Assembly: GCA_024694055.1 (NCBI GenBank) | Contig: JAILKC010000018.1 | Location: 1 to 37,951, forward strand | Reading direction: 5' to 3' | Origin: Lachnospiraceae bacterium | GTDB lineage: Bacteria; Bacillota; Clostridia; Lachnospirales; Lachnospiraceae | Length of the DNA stretch: 37,951 nucleotides | In this document: in pieces, positions 15,692 through 22,988 of the stretch | How the letters are laid out: every line of letters starts with the position of its first letter | Numbering within the stretch: the stretch's first letter is position 1 | Made by a program: the position numbers and the translations under genes | Notes under the pieces: generated by a model | The model's database searches: none | Seen by the model: only the letters and a program-made list of their open reading frames with translations | What the model was told of the DNA's origin: nothing

Positions 15692-16042
15692 TTATCTGAT
15701 GACTTCCTTAACCTTGGCAGCCTTACCTACTCTGTCTCTTAAGTAGTAAAGCTTAGCACGTCTTACCTTACCTTTACGTACTACCTCAACCTTCTCAACA
15801 CTGGGGCTGTGAAGAGGCCATGTCTTCTCTACGCCGACTCCGTTAGAGTTCTTACGTACCGTGAAAGTCTCTCTGTTGCTTCCGCCCTGTCTCTTGATAA
15901 CAGTACCCTCGAATATCTGGATACGCTCCTTGTTACCCTCTTTGATCTTGTTGTGTACTTTAACAGTATCACCAACTGCAAACTCAGGTACCTCTGTCTT
16001 AAGCTCAGCGGCTTCGATCTCTTTGATAATCTCGTTGTTCAT
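15692..16042 (-). CDS. rplS: 50S ribosomal protein L19
   Basis: Structural protein at the 30S-50S interface. The 116-residue sequence has the full L19 pattern: [26 protein letters not shown], the [13 protein letters not shown] loop, and the basic C-terminal [23 protein letters not shown] lies 7 bases before the ATG. It follows trmD with a 135-base gap containing its own promoter and a structured leader, and is followed by a strong terminator, so it can be a single-gene unit inside the larger ffh-trmD-lepB series. Confidence 0.98.
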   Translation of the reverse strand: MNNEIIKEIEAAELKTEVPEFAVGDTVKVHNKIKEGNKERIQIFEGTVIKRQGGSNRETFTVRKNSNGVGVEKTWPLHSPSVEKVEVVRKGKVRRAKLYYLRDRVGKAAKVKEVIR

Positions 16043-16117
16043 AATAATCTCCTTGATCCATAATGGATGTTCTTGCCAAGCCTTAAATCATGGCAGAGGA
16101 CCATCTATAATAGCGAC
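16043..16117 (-). promoter_or_regulatory. structured rplS 5' leader, candidate L19 ribosomal-protein leader
   Basis: The predicted 75-base leader contains TGCCA (16095-16091) pairing with TGGCA (16078-16074). It also has a compact hairpin ATCCA-TTA-TGGAT (16068-16056) that ends 1 base before the AAGGAG ribosome site. An L19 leader RNA family is described upstream of rplS in low-GC Gram-positives; this matches in position. I could not align it to that family, so the identity is tentative. Confidence 0.5.
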
Positions 16118-16123
16118 TATGGT

Positions 16124-16152
16124 AGTATACCACAGCCAGTTCCTATACGCAA
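16124..16152 (-). promoter_or_regulatory. predicted sigma-A promoter of rplS
   Basis: On the minus strand TTGCGT (16152-16147), a 17-base spacer, and TATACT (16129-16124) with an upstream TGG giving an extended -10. It lies between the trmD stop and rplS. Confidence 0.65.
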
Positions 16153-16177
16153 GCACAATTTTCGCTTTATTTTCGAT

Positions 16178-16969
16178 TTACGTTTCGTCAGTCTTCTTTT
16201 TACGTTTCTTCGGAGGATTGAGTATCTCCGGATGTTTTTTTACATATGCCTCATACAGATCCGGGCGTCGCGCCTTTGTCCTCTTTAAGCTCTCTTCGAA
16301 GCGCCACTTCTCCACATTGGCATGGTGCCCGGACAAAAGGATCTCCGGCACTCTCCTGCCTCTCCATTCCTCCGGTCTTGAGTATTGCGGATATTCAAGC
16401 AATCCGTCATCAAAAGACTCAGTCTCATGACTTTCTTCGTTACCAAGCACTCCCGGCACAAATCTGGAAATAGCATCCATACATACCAAAGCCGGCAGTT
16501 CACCGCCTGTCAGAACATAGTCACCGATAGATATATAATCCGTAACAATCTCTTCAAGTACTCTCTCATCCACGCCCTCATAATGGCCGCATAAGAATAT
16601 AAGATCCTCTTCTTTTGACAGATCCCTGGCCATATCCTGGGTAAAAACAGGAGCCTGAGGCGTAAGATAGATCGTCCTAACCCTATGTGCGCCACGATCA
16701 CCATCACCTGGATCGCTTACGCTTTTGCGCGCATATATCTTATCTTCTATGGCCTTATGGCAGTCATATATCGGCTGTGCCTGCATAAGCATTCCCGCAC
16801 CGCCTCCGTATGTATAATCATCCACACGACCGTGCTTATTGTCCGTGTATGCCCTTATATCCACGGCATCTACGGATATTAGTCCTTTTAAGATCGCTCT
16901 TTTCAGAATACTCGTATCCGCTGCATTCTCGATCATCTCGGGAAAGAGCGTCATAATGTGAAAATTCAT
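16178..16969 (-). CDS. trmD: tRNA (guanine-N1-)-methyltransferase
   Basis: Methylates G37 of tRNAs next to the anticodon, preventing +1 frameshifts. The 263-residue SPOUT enzyme shows the trefoil-knot segments [20 protein letters not shown] and [14 protein letters not shown], all typical of TrmD. The C-terminus is a lysine-rich tail. It follows rimM with a 45-base gap and only a weak ribosome site. The rimM-trmD-rplS order is the standard bacterial one. No terminator follows before the rplS promoter. Confidence 0.98.
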   Translation of the reverse strand: MNFHIMTLFPEMIENAADTSILKRAILKGLISVDAVDIRAYTDNKHGRVDDYTYGGGAGMLMQAQPIYDCHKAIEDKIYARKSVSDPGDGDRGAHRVRTIYLTPQAPVFTQDMARDLSKEEDLIFLCGHYEGVDERVLEEIVTDYISIGDYVLTGGELPALVCMDAISRFVPGVLGNEESHETESFDDGLLEYPQYSRPEEWRGRRVPEILLSGHHANVEKWRFEESLKRTKARRPDLYEAYVKKHPEILNPPKKRKKKTDET

Positions 16970-17014
16970 AATTAATCCACGACAACTACACGGATATATA
17001 CCGCATATACTGCT

Positions 17015-17521
17015 TTAATCCAATAATCCCGGCAATACATGCACGTCCATCACGCCTTCTTGCGTGTCAACATTAAGTACACAGTCTGCTATGGCCGGCA
17101 GAAGCAGTTCTCTGTCATCATCAAGTTTAATAACATACACATCATTGGCGCCTGTCTTCATAACGTCGACAAGCTTACCGTCGATGCCAATGTCAGTATG
17201 CACATTCATACCGATCAGATCAGCAATAAAATACTCATCTTTGGAAAGCTTTATTGCCTTATCCCTGGTCACGTACAGAGAGCATTCCCTAAGCACCTGC
17301 ACGGAATCCATATCTTCATACTCCGTGAATCCGAGTATCACCATATCCTTATGATATTTGACACTTCGTACATGAACGGTGCTTATCCCCTGCTTTGTCT
17401 CAAGCAGCACTTCCTTCAGTCCCGAAAAGCGCTTTATGTCATCGGTGGTCGGGTATACTTTTACTTCCCCGCGCACTCCGTGAGGGGAAGTAATTATACC
17501 TATGCGAAGCATATCTTCCAT
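17015..17521 (-). CDS. rimM: 16S rRNA processing protein RimM
   Basis: 30S maturation factor that binds S19. At 168 residues it has the RimM N-terminal barrel (IGIITSPHGVRGEVKVYPTTDD) and a C-terminal PRC-barrel (DEYFIADLIGMNV, LLPAIADCVLNVD). The start at 17521 is 5 bases after the khpA stop, so reinitiation is likely. A second in-frame ATG at 17512 is possible because neither has a well-spaced ribosome site. Confidence 0.96.
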   Translation of the reverse strand: MEDMLRIGIITSPHGVRGEVKVYPTTDDIKRFSGLKEVLLETKQGISTVHVRSVKYHKDMVILGFTEYEDMDSVQVLRECSLYVTRDKAIKLSKDEYFIADLIGMNVHTDIGIDGKLVDVMKTGANDVYVIKLDDDRELLLPAIADCVLNVDTQEGVMDVHVLPGLLD

Positions 17522-17526
17522 ATATG

Positions 17527-17754
17527 TCAGTCTATCTCCACATCTACTCTCTGCTTGTCATTGACATTGGCAGCCTTGACTACAGTACGGATTGCCTTGG
17601 CGATCCTTCCCTGCTTACCGATCACTTTACCCATGTCACCTTCAGCAACATGAAGTGATATGGTAAGGTTTCTGCCTTCCTGCTTCTCGGAAACGACCAC
17701 TTCATCCGGCTTGTCCACAAGAGCCTTGGCAATAACCTCTACTAATTCTTTCAT
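17527..17754 (-). CDS. khpA: KH-domain RNA-binding protein KhpA (YlqC)
   Basis: A 75-residue single KH-domain protein; in other Firmicutes KhpA forms a dimer with KhpB and binds many RNAs, affecting division and cell size. The GxxG loop is GKQG at 46-49 within MGKVIGKQGRIAKAIRT. The frame is open to 17787, but CGGAGG sits just upstream of the ATG at 17754, which gives the family length. It lies 13 bases after rpsP and 5 bases before rimM, the usual position. Confidence 0.96.
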   Translation of the reverse strand: MKELVEVIAKALVDKPDEVVVSEKQEGRNLTISLHVAEGDMGKVIGKQGRIAKAIRTVVKAANVNDKQRVDVEID

Positions 17755-17767
17755 AGAGCACCTCCGA

Positions 17768-18010
17768 CTATTCTGTGATCTTTGCAAGCTTTAAGAGCTT
17801 TCCTACCATCTCAGTGGGCTGAGCGCCGTTGGCAAGCCACTTCTTAGCCTTCTCCTCATCGATCTTGAACTCAGAAGGGTCGGTGTTGGGATTGTATGTA
17901 CCGATCTCCTCGATAAACTTTCCGTCTCTGGGGCTTCTGGAATCTGATACTACCACACGGTAGATAGCGTTCCTCTTGCTTCCGATTCTTGTAAGTCTCA
18001 TCTTAACCAT
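17768..18010 (-). CDS. rpsP: 30S ribosomal protein S16
   Basis: The 80-residue sequence begins with the S16 hallmark [20 protein letters not shown] and contains [21 protein letters not shown]. The length is normal. AGGAAG precedes the start. It follows ffh by 34 bases and precedes khpA by 13, the standard ffh-rpsP-khpA-rimM-trmD order. Confidence 0.98.
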   Translation of the reverse strand: MVKMRLTRIGSKRNAIYRVVVSDSRSPRDGKFIEEIGTYNPNTDPSEFKIDEEKAKKWLANGAQPTEMVGKLLKLAKITE

Positions 18011-18044
18011 TGTCTTTTCTTCCTTTCATTAACAATATTATCTA

Positions 18045-19391
18045 TCAAAAAGGCATCCTGAATCTGCCTTTTTTTCCCATCATGCCTTTCATCTGCTTCA
18101 TCATCTTCTGGCTCTGTTCAAACTGCTTGATAAAGCGATTGACCTCAGCTATATCCACGCCGGCACCTTTGGCTATCCTGTGCTTACGACTGGGATTCAT
18201 AAGTTTGGGATTCTCTCTCTCCGCCTTGGTCATGGACAGAACTATCGCTTCGGTACGTGCCAGTTTATTCTCATCCACTGCACCTTCAAGATCGCTTGTC
18301 TTAATCCCCATGCCAAGTCCCGGGAGCATTCCAAGTATCGAAGAAAGGCCACCCATATTGCGCATCTGCTTCATACTCTCCAAGTAGTCATTGAAGTCAA
18401 ACTTTCCCTTCTTCATGCGTGCTGCCATATCACGCTCTTTATCGGCATCTATATCTATGGCATTCTGCGCTTTCTCGATGAGAGTGAGCACATCACCCAT
18501 GCCAAGGATCCTGTTGGCCATGCGATCCGGATAGAACTGTTCCAGATCTTCAAGCTTCTCTCCCATACCCGCATACAGTATAGGAAGATCGGTAACCGCC
18601 TTAACAGACAGGGCTGCACCGCCTCTGGTATCACCGTCAAGTTTGGTAAGTATCACTCCCGTAAGGCCGATCTTTTCTTTGAAGTCCGACGCAACATTGA
18701 CGGCATCCTGACCTGTCATGGCGTCAACTATCAGTATGGTCTGATGAACGTCTACAGCCTCCTTAATGGCCTTAAGCTCGTTCATCATATCTTCATCTAT
18801 GTGAAGTCGACCTGCAGTATCAAGGATTACAACATTGTGTCCGTTCTTGGACGCATAGTCCATTGCTTCTTTGGCGATCTTTACCGGTTCAGTACTTCCT
18901 TCCACAGCAAATACTTCCACGCCGACCTTTTCACCGTTGACCTGCAGCTGCTTGACTGCAGCAGGCCTGTACACATCGCAGGCTACCAGCAAAGGTTTCT
19001 TGCCCTTGGTCTTCATCTTGGCGGCAAGCTTCGCCGTGGTCGTGGTCTTACCTGCACCCTGGAGTCCACACATCATAATGACCGTTATCGCCTTACCGGG
19101 CTGATAAGCTATCTCCGTCGTCTCACTTCCCATGAGCGAAGTCATCTCTTCGTTAACGATCTTGATGACCATCTGTCCCGGATTGAGACCATTCATCACA
19201 TCCGCGCCGACGGCTCTCTCTTCAACGGTCTTTATAAAGCCCTTGACTACCTTGAAGTTGACATCTGCTTCAAGCAACGCCATCTTGACATCTTTACAGG
19301 CTGTATGCACATCTTCTTCAGTAAGTCTTCCCTTGCTCCGAAGATTCTTAAATACGTTCTGAAGTTTTTCCGAAAGGCTTTCAAATGCCAT
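18045..19391 (-). CDS. ffh: signal recognition particle protein Ffh (SRP54)
   Basis: GTPase of the signal recognition particle, which binds 4.5S RNA and signal sequences and docks with FtsY (28014-29012). The 448-residue protein has an N domain, a G domain with P-loop GLQGAGKTT (109-117), the box DTAGR and TKLDGD, and a methionine-rich M domain ending KMMKQMKGMMGKKGRF. It follows ylxM by 13 bases. The receptor gene ftsY is about 9 kb upstream, separated by a cargo block. A 443-codon open frame lies antisense to it and is a composition artefact. Confidence 0.98.
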   Translation of the reverse strand: MAFESLSEKLQNVFKNLRSKGRLTEEDVHTACKDVKMALLEADVNFKVVKGFIKTVEERAVGADVMNGLNPGQMVIKIVNEEMTSLMGSETTEIAYQPGKAITVIMMCGLQGAGKTTTTAKLAAKMKTKGKKPLLVACDVYRPAAVKQLQVNGEKVGVEVFAVEGSTEPVKIAKEAMDYASKNGHNVVILDTAGRLHIDEDMMNELKAIKEAVDVHQTILIVDAMTGQDAVNVASDFKEKIGLTGVILTKLDGDTRGGAALSVKAVTDLPILYAGMGEKLEDLEQFYPDRMANRILGMGDVLTLIEKAQNAIDIDADKERDMAARMKKGKFDFNDYLESMKQMRNMGGLSSILGMLPGLGMGIKTSDLEGAVDENKLARTEAIVLSMTKAERENPKLMNPSRKHRIAKGAGVDIAEVNRFIKQFEQSQKMMKQMKGMMGKKGRFRMPF

Positions 19392-19404
19392 TTTCGTACC
19401 TTTC

Positions 19405-19719
19405 CTACAGCAGATCCCGAATCTGTGATACTATATCGCTTATCTGCTCACCATCCGCTATCTCTTCTATCTTATCAAGTTTACTTCCGATCATCATATC
19501 ACGCTCTATGAGGCCCAGCTTTTCTTCATATCTTTTAAGCTGTCTGTCGCATCTTGTGATAAGGTCATGCACGCCCTGTCTGGATATATTGTACTCTTTG
19601 GCTATCTCACCCAGAGACATATCATCATATACCATTGCTCTGTATATCAGATTCTGATGTTCTGTGAGGAGGCCGCCGTAATAGTCATACAGCCGTCCGC
19701 GTTCTACAATATTGTCCAT
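19405..19719 (-). CDS. ylxM: YlxM/UPF0122 helix-turn-helix protein
   Basis: A 104-residue sigma-factor-like helix-turn-helix protein of the UPF0122 family, usually adjacent to ffh and reported in streptococci to modulate the SRP. The HTH is clear: YDDMSLGEIAKEYNISRQGV followed by HDLITRCDRQL. The frame is open back to 19827, but those codons cover the promoter; the ATG at 19719 follows GGAAAG and gives the family length and the typical N-terminus with LYDYYGGLLTEHQ. It heads the ffh operon here. Confidence 0.95.
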   Translation of the reverse strand: MDNIVERGRLYDYYGGLLTEHQNLIYRAMVYDDMSLGEIAKEYNISRQGVHDLITRCDRQLKRYEEKLGLIERDMMIGSKLDKIEEIADGEQISDIVSQIRDLL

Positions 19720-19798
19720 ATCTTTCCAACTAAACAGGCCTATAAGTGCGCCATCATTCACTGCCAAGTAATAATACTTTACACGCGACACATGTACT

Positions 19799-19827
19799 AA
19801 TATATAGCACAAAAAAGAGGCTGTCAA
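19799..19827 (-). promoter_or_regulatory. predicted strong promoter of ylxM-ffh operon
   Basis: On the minus strand a perfect TTGACA (19827-19822), a 17-base spacer and TATATT (19804-19799). The -35 box overlaps the closing arm of the terminator of the preceding gene. Predicted leader about 70 bases. Confidence 0.75.
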
Positions 19828-19851
19828 GTATTATTTCTTAACAGCCCCTCT
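19811..19851 (-). terminator. intrinsic terminator after the unrecognised gene 19886-20656
   Basis: On the minus strand AGAGGGGCTGT (19851-19841) pairs with ACAGCCTCT (19824-19816), allowing a two-base bulge, followed by a T-run to 19811. The loop is about 16 bases. It closes the cargo block before the ylxM promoter. Confidence 0.75.
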
Positions 19852-19885
19852 GTCTTACCTTTCAGTTGTCAGATGATCATACCGC

Positions 19886-20656
19886 TTATACGGAAAAATC
19901 TATCCGTGCGATCGGCTTGGATACGATGGCATTAAGCCCTTCATCATCAAGACCACCTATCGTATTCATAAGATCCTCCATGGAAGAAGCCTTGATGATG
20001 CCCTTCTTGGGCGGTGCAGGAGCCTCAAACTTCTTGGCAATTGCCTCTTTCTCCATGCGCTCCTGTTCAGCTTTATCCATAGCTTTGTTCTCTGCACGAC
20101 GCTCTTCGATCCTCTCGGCCTGCTTCTCGGATACTTTCACAAGTTCCGCGAATATATCCACTCCGCCCTGTTCATTGACAGTGAGCGAAAGATTCGAAAG
20201 AATGTATCCCTTCTCGGCCAGTTCATCAAGCTTGGCCTGGAATTCTTCGTCATCCTCAAGCTTCTTGGTCATATCGATGAGCGACTCTACCTGCTTCATC
20301 TGTTCTGTGGCATATGCATCATCCTCTGCCATCTTCTCAAGTTCATCGGCTGTGAAGATAACTGTATATTCCTTATCTCCCACACCTCTCATCGTTGAGA
20401 ATTCAGCATCGGAACCCGCTACCGCAAAACCGTAATCGCCATACTGCGAACGCAGGTTGCCAAGCAATTCCTTGGCTTTGTCTGACAATGATTCTTCCGC
20501 CGTTACCTTGGGTGTAGATATCTCAACGGTATCTTTGATATCACCCGGACCCTGCGGCTTATCATTCTTGATCGGCGCATCTTTTGTCTTATACGCCTGG
20601 TAAGCTCTTACTCCGCTACGCAACGGATCAAAGCTACCGCCGATATTAGTTGCCAT
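19886..20656 (-). CDS. unrecognised soluble protein, possibly motility-linked
   Basis: I do not recognise this 256-residue protein. It has no signal peptide or membrane helix. The N-terminal 50 residues are flexible, with KDTVEISTPKV, a DTVEIS-type motif also seen in FlgM-like and other flagellar-associated proteins. The middle is acidic (FTADELEKMAEDDAY). Residues about 165-215 form a strongly charged predicted helix or coiled coil (EKQAERIEERRAENKAMDKA). The C-terminal 40 residues are Ser/Met-rich and end IARIDFSV. GGAGGG precedes the ATG. It stands alone between its own promoter region and a terminator. The promoter may use the motility sigma factor, which with DTVEIS suggests, but does not show, a flagellar role. 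Confidence 0.85.
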   Translation of the reverse strand: MATNIGGSFDPLRSGVRAYQAYKTKDAPIKNDKPQGPGDIKDTVEISTPKVTAEESLSDKAKELLGNLRSQYGDYGFAVAGSDAEFSTMRGVGDKEYTVIFTADELEKMAEDDAYATEQMKQVESLIDMTKKLEDDEEFQAKLDELAEKGYILSNLSLTVNEQGGVDIFAELVKVSEKQAERIEERRAENKAMDKAEQERMEKEAIAKKFEAPAPPKKGIIKASSMEDLMNTIGGLDDEGLNAIVSKPIARIDFSV

Positions 20657-20747
20657 AGTGTGCCCTCCTTTGCTTTTTTCGAAATCCTTTTCGTATAGCC
20701 TCTATATCTTCATGCATATAACGTCATCTTCGGCCCTAAAGACAGAC

Positions 20748-20776
20748 ATTATAATACACTTCATCTTTTATATCGA
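20748..20776 (-). promoter_or_regulatory. sigma-A promoter candidate for gene 19886-20656
   Basis: On the minus strand TCGATA (20776-20771), a 17-base spacer and a perfect TATAAT (20753-20748). The -35 box lies inside a 24-base palindrome and overlaps the alternative motility-type -10, so the two promoter readings compete. Confidence 0.5.
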
Positions 20777-20792
20777 CACATGTGCCGATATA
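20769..20792. repeat. 24-base near-perfect palindrome in promoter region
   Basis: TATATCGACACA followed by TGTGCCGATATA, with a single mismatched pair. It covers the -35 of the sigma-A reading and the -10 plus spacer of the sigma-D reading, where a dimeric repressor could bind. No T-run follows, so it is not a terminator of larC. Confidence 0.6.
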
Positions 20793-20797
20793 CTTTA
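20770..20797 (-). promoter_or_regulatory. motility sigma factor (sigma-D/FliA-type) promoter candidate
   Basis: On the minus strand TAAA (20797-20794), a 16-base spacer and GTCGATAT (20777-20770). The B. subtilis sigma-D consensus is TAAA, 14-16 bases, GCCGATAT, so only one position of twelve differs. It lies 114 bases before the ATG of the unrecognised gene. Confidence 0.45.
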
Positions 20798-20814
20798 TAT
20801 CAATTTTAAAAAAA

Positions 20815-22029
20815 TTACAGATTTTTTTCAACCTTATCTATAGACTCGCTTATCCCCCTTGCAACGCGTGCGAGATCTTCATATTCATATTTGGCTCTCT
20901 GAACACCGAAGCCCTCGGATTGTTTGACTCTCAGTTCACCGTAAGGAGTATTTACCATATTAATCTTACGATTAAGTGTATATCTGTGACTGATATTCTC
21001 TCTCACTCCCAAAGTACTTGTATATTTGAATATGAGCCTTATCATATCCTCTCTCTGTTTTGCATCGCACATCACACATAACATGGTCCCAAGTCTTGAC
21101 TTCTTCATCACTACCGGCACCGTATATACATCCAGTGCTCCGGCTTCAAAGAGTCTTTCCGTGCAAAATGCGATCCGCTCAGGTGTCATGTCATCCAGGT
21201 TACATGACAGTTCCACAACATCTGTTCCCTTCTCGTCGGTCTCTCCGAGCATGATCCTGACACAGTTGAGTGCATCAAAATCCTTCGTTCCCATTCCGTA
21301 TCCGGTCTTTGCCACTCTCATGACCGGCATATCTCCGAACTTATTCACAAAATATTTAAGCAAAGCAGCCCCCGTCGGCGTACATAATTCACCTTTTATA
21401 TTGCCGCCGTATATCGGAACATCCTTAAGGATGAGTGCTGTAGCCGGAGCCGGAACAGGCAATATCCCGTGTGCTGCCTTTACCTGACCGCTGCCTACAT
21501 GTATGGGAGAAGCCACAACTCTCTCCACAGCGATCTTTTCCATAAGTATGCATACACCGGCGATATCAGCTATTGCATCCAACATACCCACTTCATGAAA
21601 ATGTATCTCCGTAACTGGTCTGCCGTGAACAGCACTTTCGGCCGCCGCAATGATCTTATATACATTCATGACATCCGTCTTGACTTTATCGGATACAGGC
21701 ATGGCTTTGACGATCTGTTCGATCTCCTTCATCCCTCTGTGGTGATGCTCATGATGATCATACGAATGTGCATGTCCGTCACCATGATCATGTCCATGGT
21801 GATCATGACTTTCCTCAGCCACGCCGTCTATCTTTACGCTCATTTTGGTACCGGTTATACCGTTTTTGACGATCTTTTCCGGGGTAACGGTGACACCGTC
21901 AAGCCCAAGAGCATTCATAAGCGTGATATACTCCGCCTTCTGCTCAGTAGCCCCCAAGAGCTCATACAATGCAGCATTGAGCATATCACCTGCCGCACCC
22001 ATTGACAGATCCAAATACAAAGTCTTCAT
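20815..22029 (-). CDS. larC: LarC-type nickel-insertion protein (nickel-pincer cofactor)
   Basis: LarC inserts nickel into the pyridinium bis-thiocarboxylate mononucleotide precursor to form the nickel-pincer cofactor used by lactate racemase and related enzymes. The 404-residue protein starts with the family hallmark MKTLYLDLSMGAAGDM. A histidine-rich linker at residues 75-97 has 12 His in 23 residues, suited to nickel binding. FHEVGMLDAIADI and CNLDDMTPE follow. Unlike the lactobacillus larC1/larC2 frameshifted form, this is one uninterrupted frame. No larA, larB or larE is in the window. It follows the yitT-family gene by 6 bases and is the last gene of the ilvA-larC run. Confidence 0.92.
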   Translation of the reverse strand: MKTLYLDLSMGAAGDMLNAALYELLGATEQKAEYITLMNALGLDGVTVTPEKIVKNGITGTKMSVKIDGVAEESHDHHGHDHGDGHAHSYDHHEHHHRGMKEIEQIVKAMPVSDKVKTDVMNVYKIIAAAESAVHGRPVTEIHFHEVGMLDAIADIAGVCILMEKIAVERVVASPIHVGSGQVKAAHGILPVPAPATALILKDVPIYGGNIKGELCTPTGAALLKYFVNKFGDMPVMRVAKTGYGMGTKDFDALNCVRIMLGETDEKGTDVVELSCNLDDMTPERIAFCTERLFEAGALDVYTVPVVMKKSRLGTMLCVMCDAKQREDMIRLIFKYTSTLGVRENISHRYTLNRKINMVNTPYGELRVKQSEGFGVQRAKYEYEDLARVARGISESIDKVEKNL

Positions 22030-22035
22030 AGTCTT

Positions 22036-22911
22036 CTACGCCTCTTTGCTTACAGTTTCTTCCTTTCCCCCGGAAGATGATTTAATATGTGTTCCGATTA
22101 TCTCCGACACATCGCTTATCGTGATAAACGCCGATGAATCCAATCCTTCTATTATCTCTCTCAGTTCTCTTATCTCAAACCTTGTAAGGACACAGTAGAG
22201 CACTACCTTTTTTCCACTTACAAGCCCCTCTCCTTCCATGATGGTGACGGTTCTGCCGAGTCTCTCATATATGCGTCCGGCAATATCATCCGCACGATCC
22301 GTTATGATCATGGCCGCTTTGGCCTGATTGATGCCCGTTTCCACAATATCAAGGACCTTGGACGTGATAAAATACGTAAGAAGCGAATACATCGCTCTCT
22401 CAAACCCAAAGAGCACACCGGCAGTTGCATATATGATCACATTAAAAGCCAATATGATCTGGCCCACCTGGAAATGGTATTTTCTGTTAAGCATTATCGC
22501 TACCGTCTCGGTTCCGTCCAAGCATCCGCCGGCTTTGATCACAAGTCCTACGCCGAGTCCAAGTAATACGCCGCCAAAGCTGACTGCCAGAATATAATCA
22601 TCGGTAGCATTGTCCATCTCTTCAAAGATACGGATAAAAGCCGCAAATACTACCATGGCATAAGCCGATTTTATGATAAAGCCATGTCCAAGCCTTTTAA
22701 ATCCAACTATCAAAAAAGGGATATTGAGCACAATGGTAAGCAGTGGCAGCGATATCCCGGTAAGCGAGCTTATCATGATACTGATTCCGACGATCCCTCC
22801 GTCCAAAATGGTACAGGGAACCAAAAACTCCTCTATCGCAAAAGCAGCAATACAGGCTCCCACTGTCATCATCATATATGCTGTTACTTCTTTTACAAAT
22901 TTATTGTTCAT
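22036..22911 (-). CDS. YitT-family membrane protein (DUF161/DUF2179)
   Basis: A 291-residue protein with five or six membrane helices in the first 200 residues, including the family loop FLVPCTILDGGIVGISIMIS and GGCLDGTETVAIML. A cytosolic DUF2179 domain of about 80 residues follows, starting near MIITDRADDIAGRIYERLGR and including GKKVVLYCVLTRFEIREL. YitT proteins are widespread in Firmicutes; their substrate is unknown. The start ATG overlaps the stop of a 26-codon small ORF (ATGA), implying translational coupling. It is probably co-transcribed with larC downstream. Confidence 0.92.
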   Translation of the reverse strand: MNNKFVKEVTAYMMMTVGACIAAFAIEEFLVPCTILDGGIVGISIMISSLTGISLPLLTIVLNIPFLIVGFKRLGHGFIIKSAYAMVVFAAFIRIFEEMDNATDDYILAVSFGGVLLGLGVGLVIKAGGCLDGTETVAIMLNRKYHFQVGQIILAFNVIIYATAGVLFGFERAMYSLLTYFITSKVLDIVETGINQAKAAMIITDRADDIAGRIYERLGRTVTIMEGEGLVSGKKVVLYCVLTRFEIRELREIIEGLDSSAFITISDVSEIIGTHIKSSSGGKEETVSKEA

Positions 22912-22988
22912 CGGGCCTTTCCGGTCATCTTAAGCAATGCCTCATCTATTTTTTTACTTATGAACCCACGATCTTTCTCATCCGACAT
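22908..22988 (-). CDS. 26-residue small ORF coupled to both neighbours
   Basis: A short ORF from ATG at 22988 to TGA ending at 22908. GGAGGAG lies exactly 7 bases before the ATG. The ATG overlaps the GH43 stop as TAATG, and the stop overlaps the yitT-family start as ATGA. The peptide begins MSDEKDRGF and ends LLKMTGKAR. It is highly charged with an amphipathic helical centre (ISKKIDEALLK) and no membrane span. It may be a real small protein or a coupling peptide that sets yitT translation. I recognise no family. Confidence 0.6.
   Translation of the reverse strand: MSDEKDRGFISKKIDEALLKMTGKAR

Noticed and set aside
18180-19511. A 443-codon open frame on the plus strand across ffh
   Set aside because: It is wholly antisense to an intact, highly conserved ffh, has no ribosome site, and its translation is Leu/His/Tyr-rich without domain signatures. 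It is a codon-bias shadow.
20815-20835. A/T-rich run after the larC stop as a terminator
   Set aside because: The only possible stem is short and A-T only; no stable hairpin precedes the T-run.
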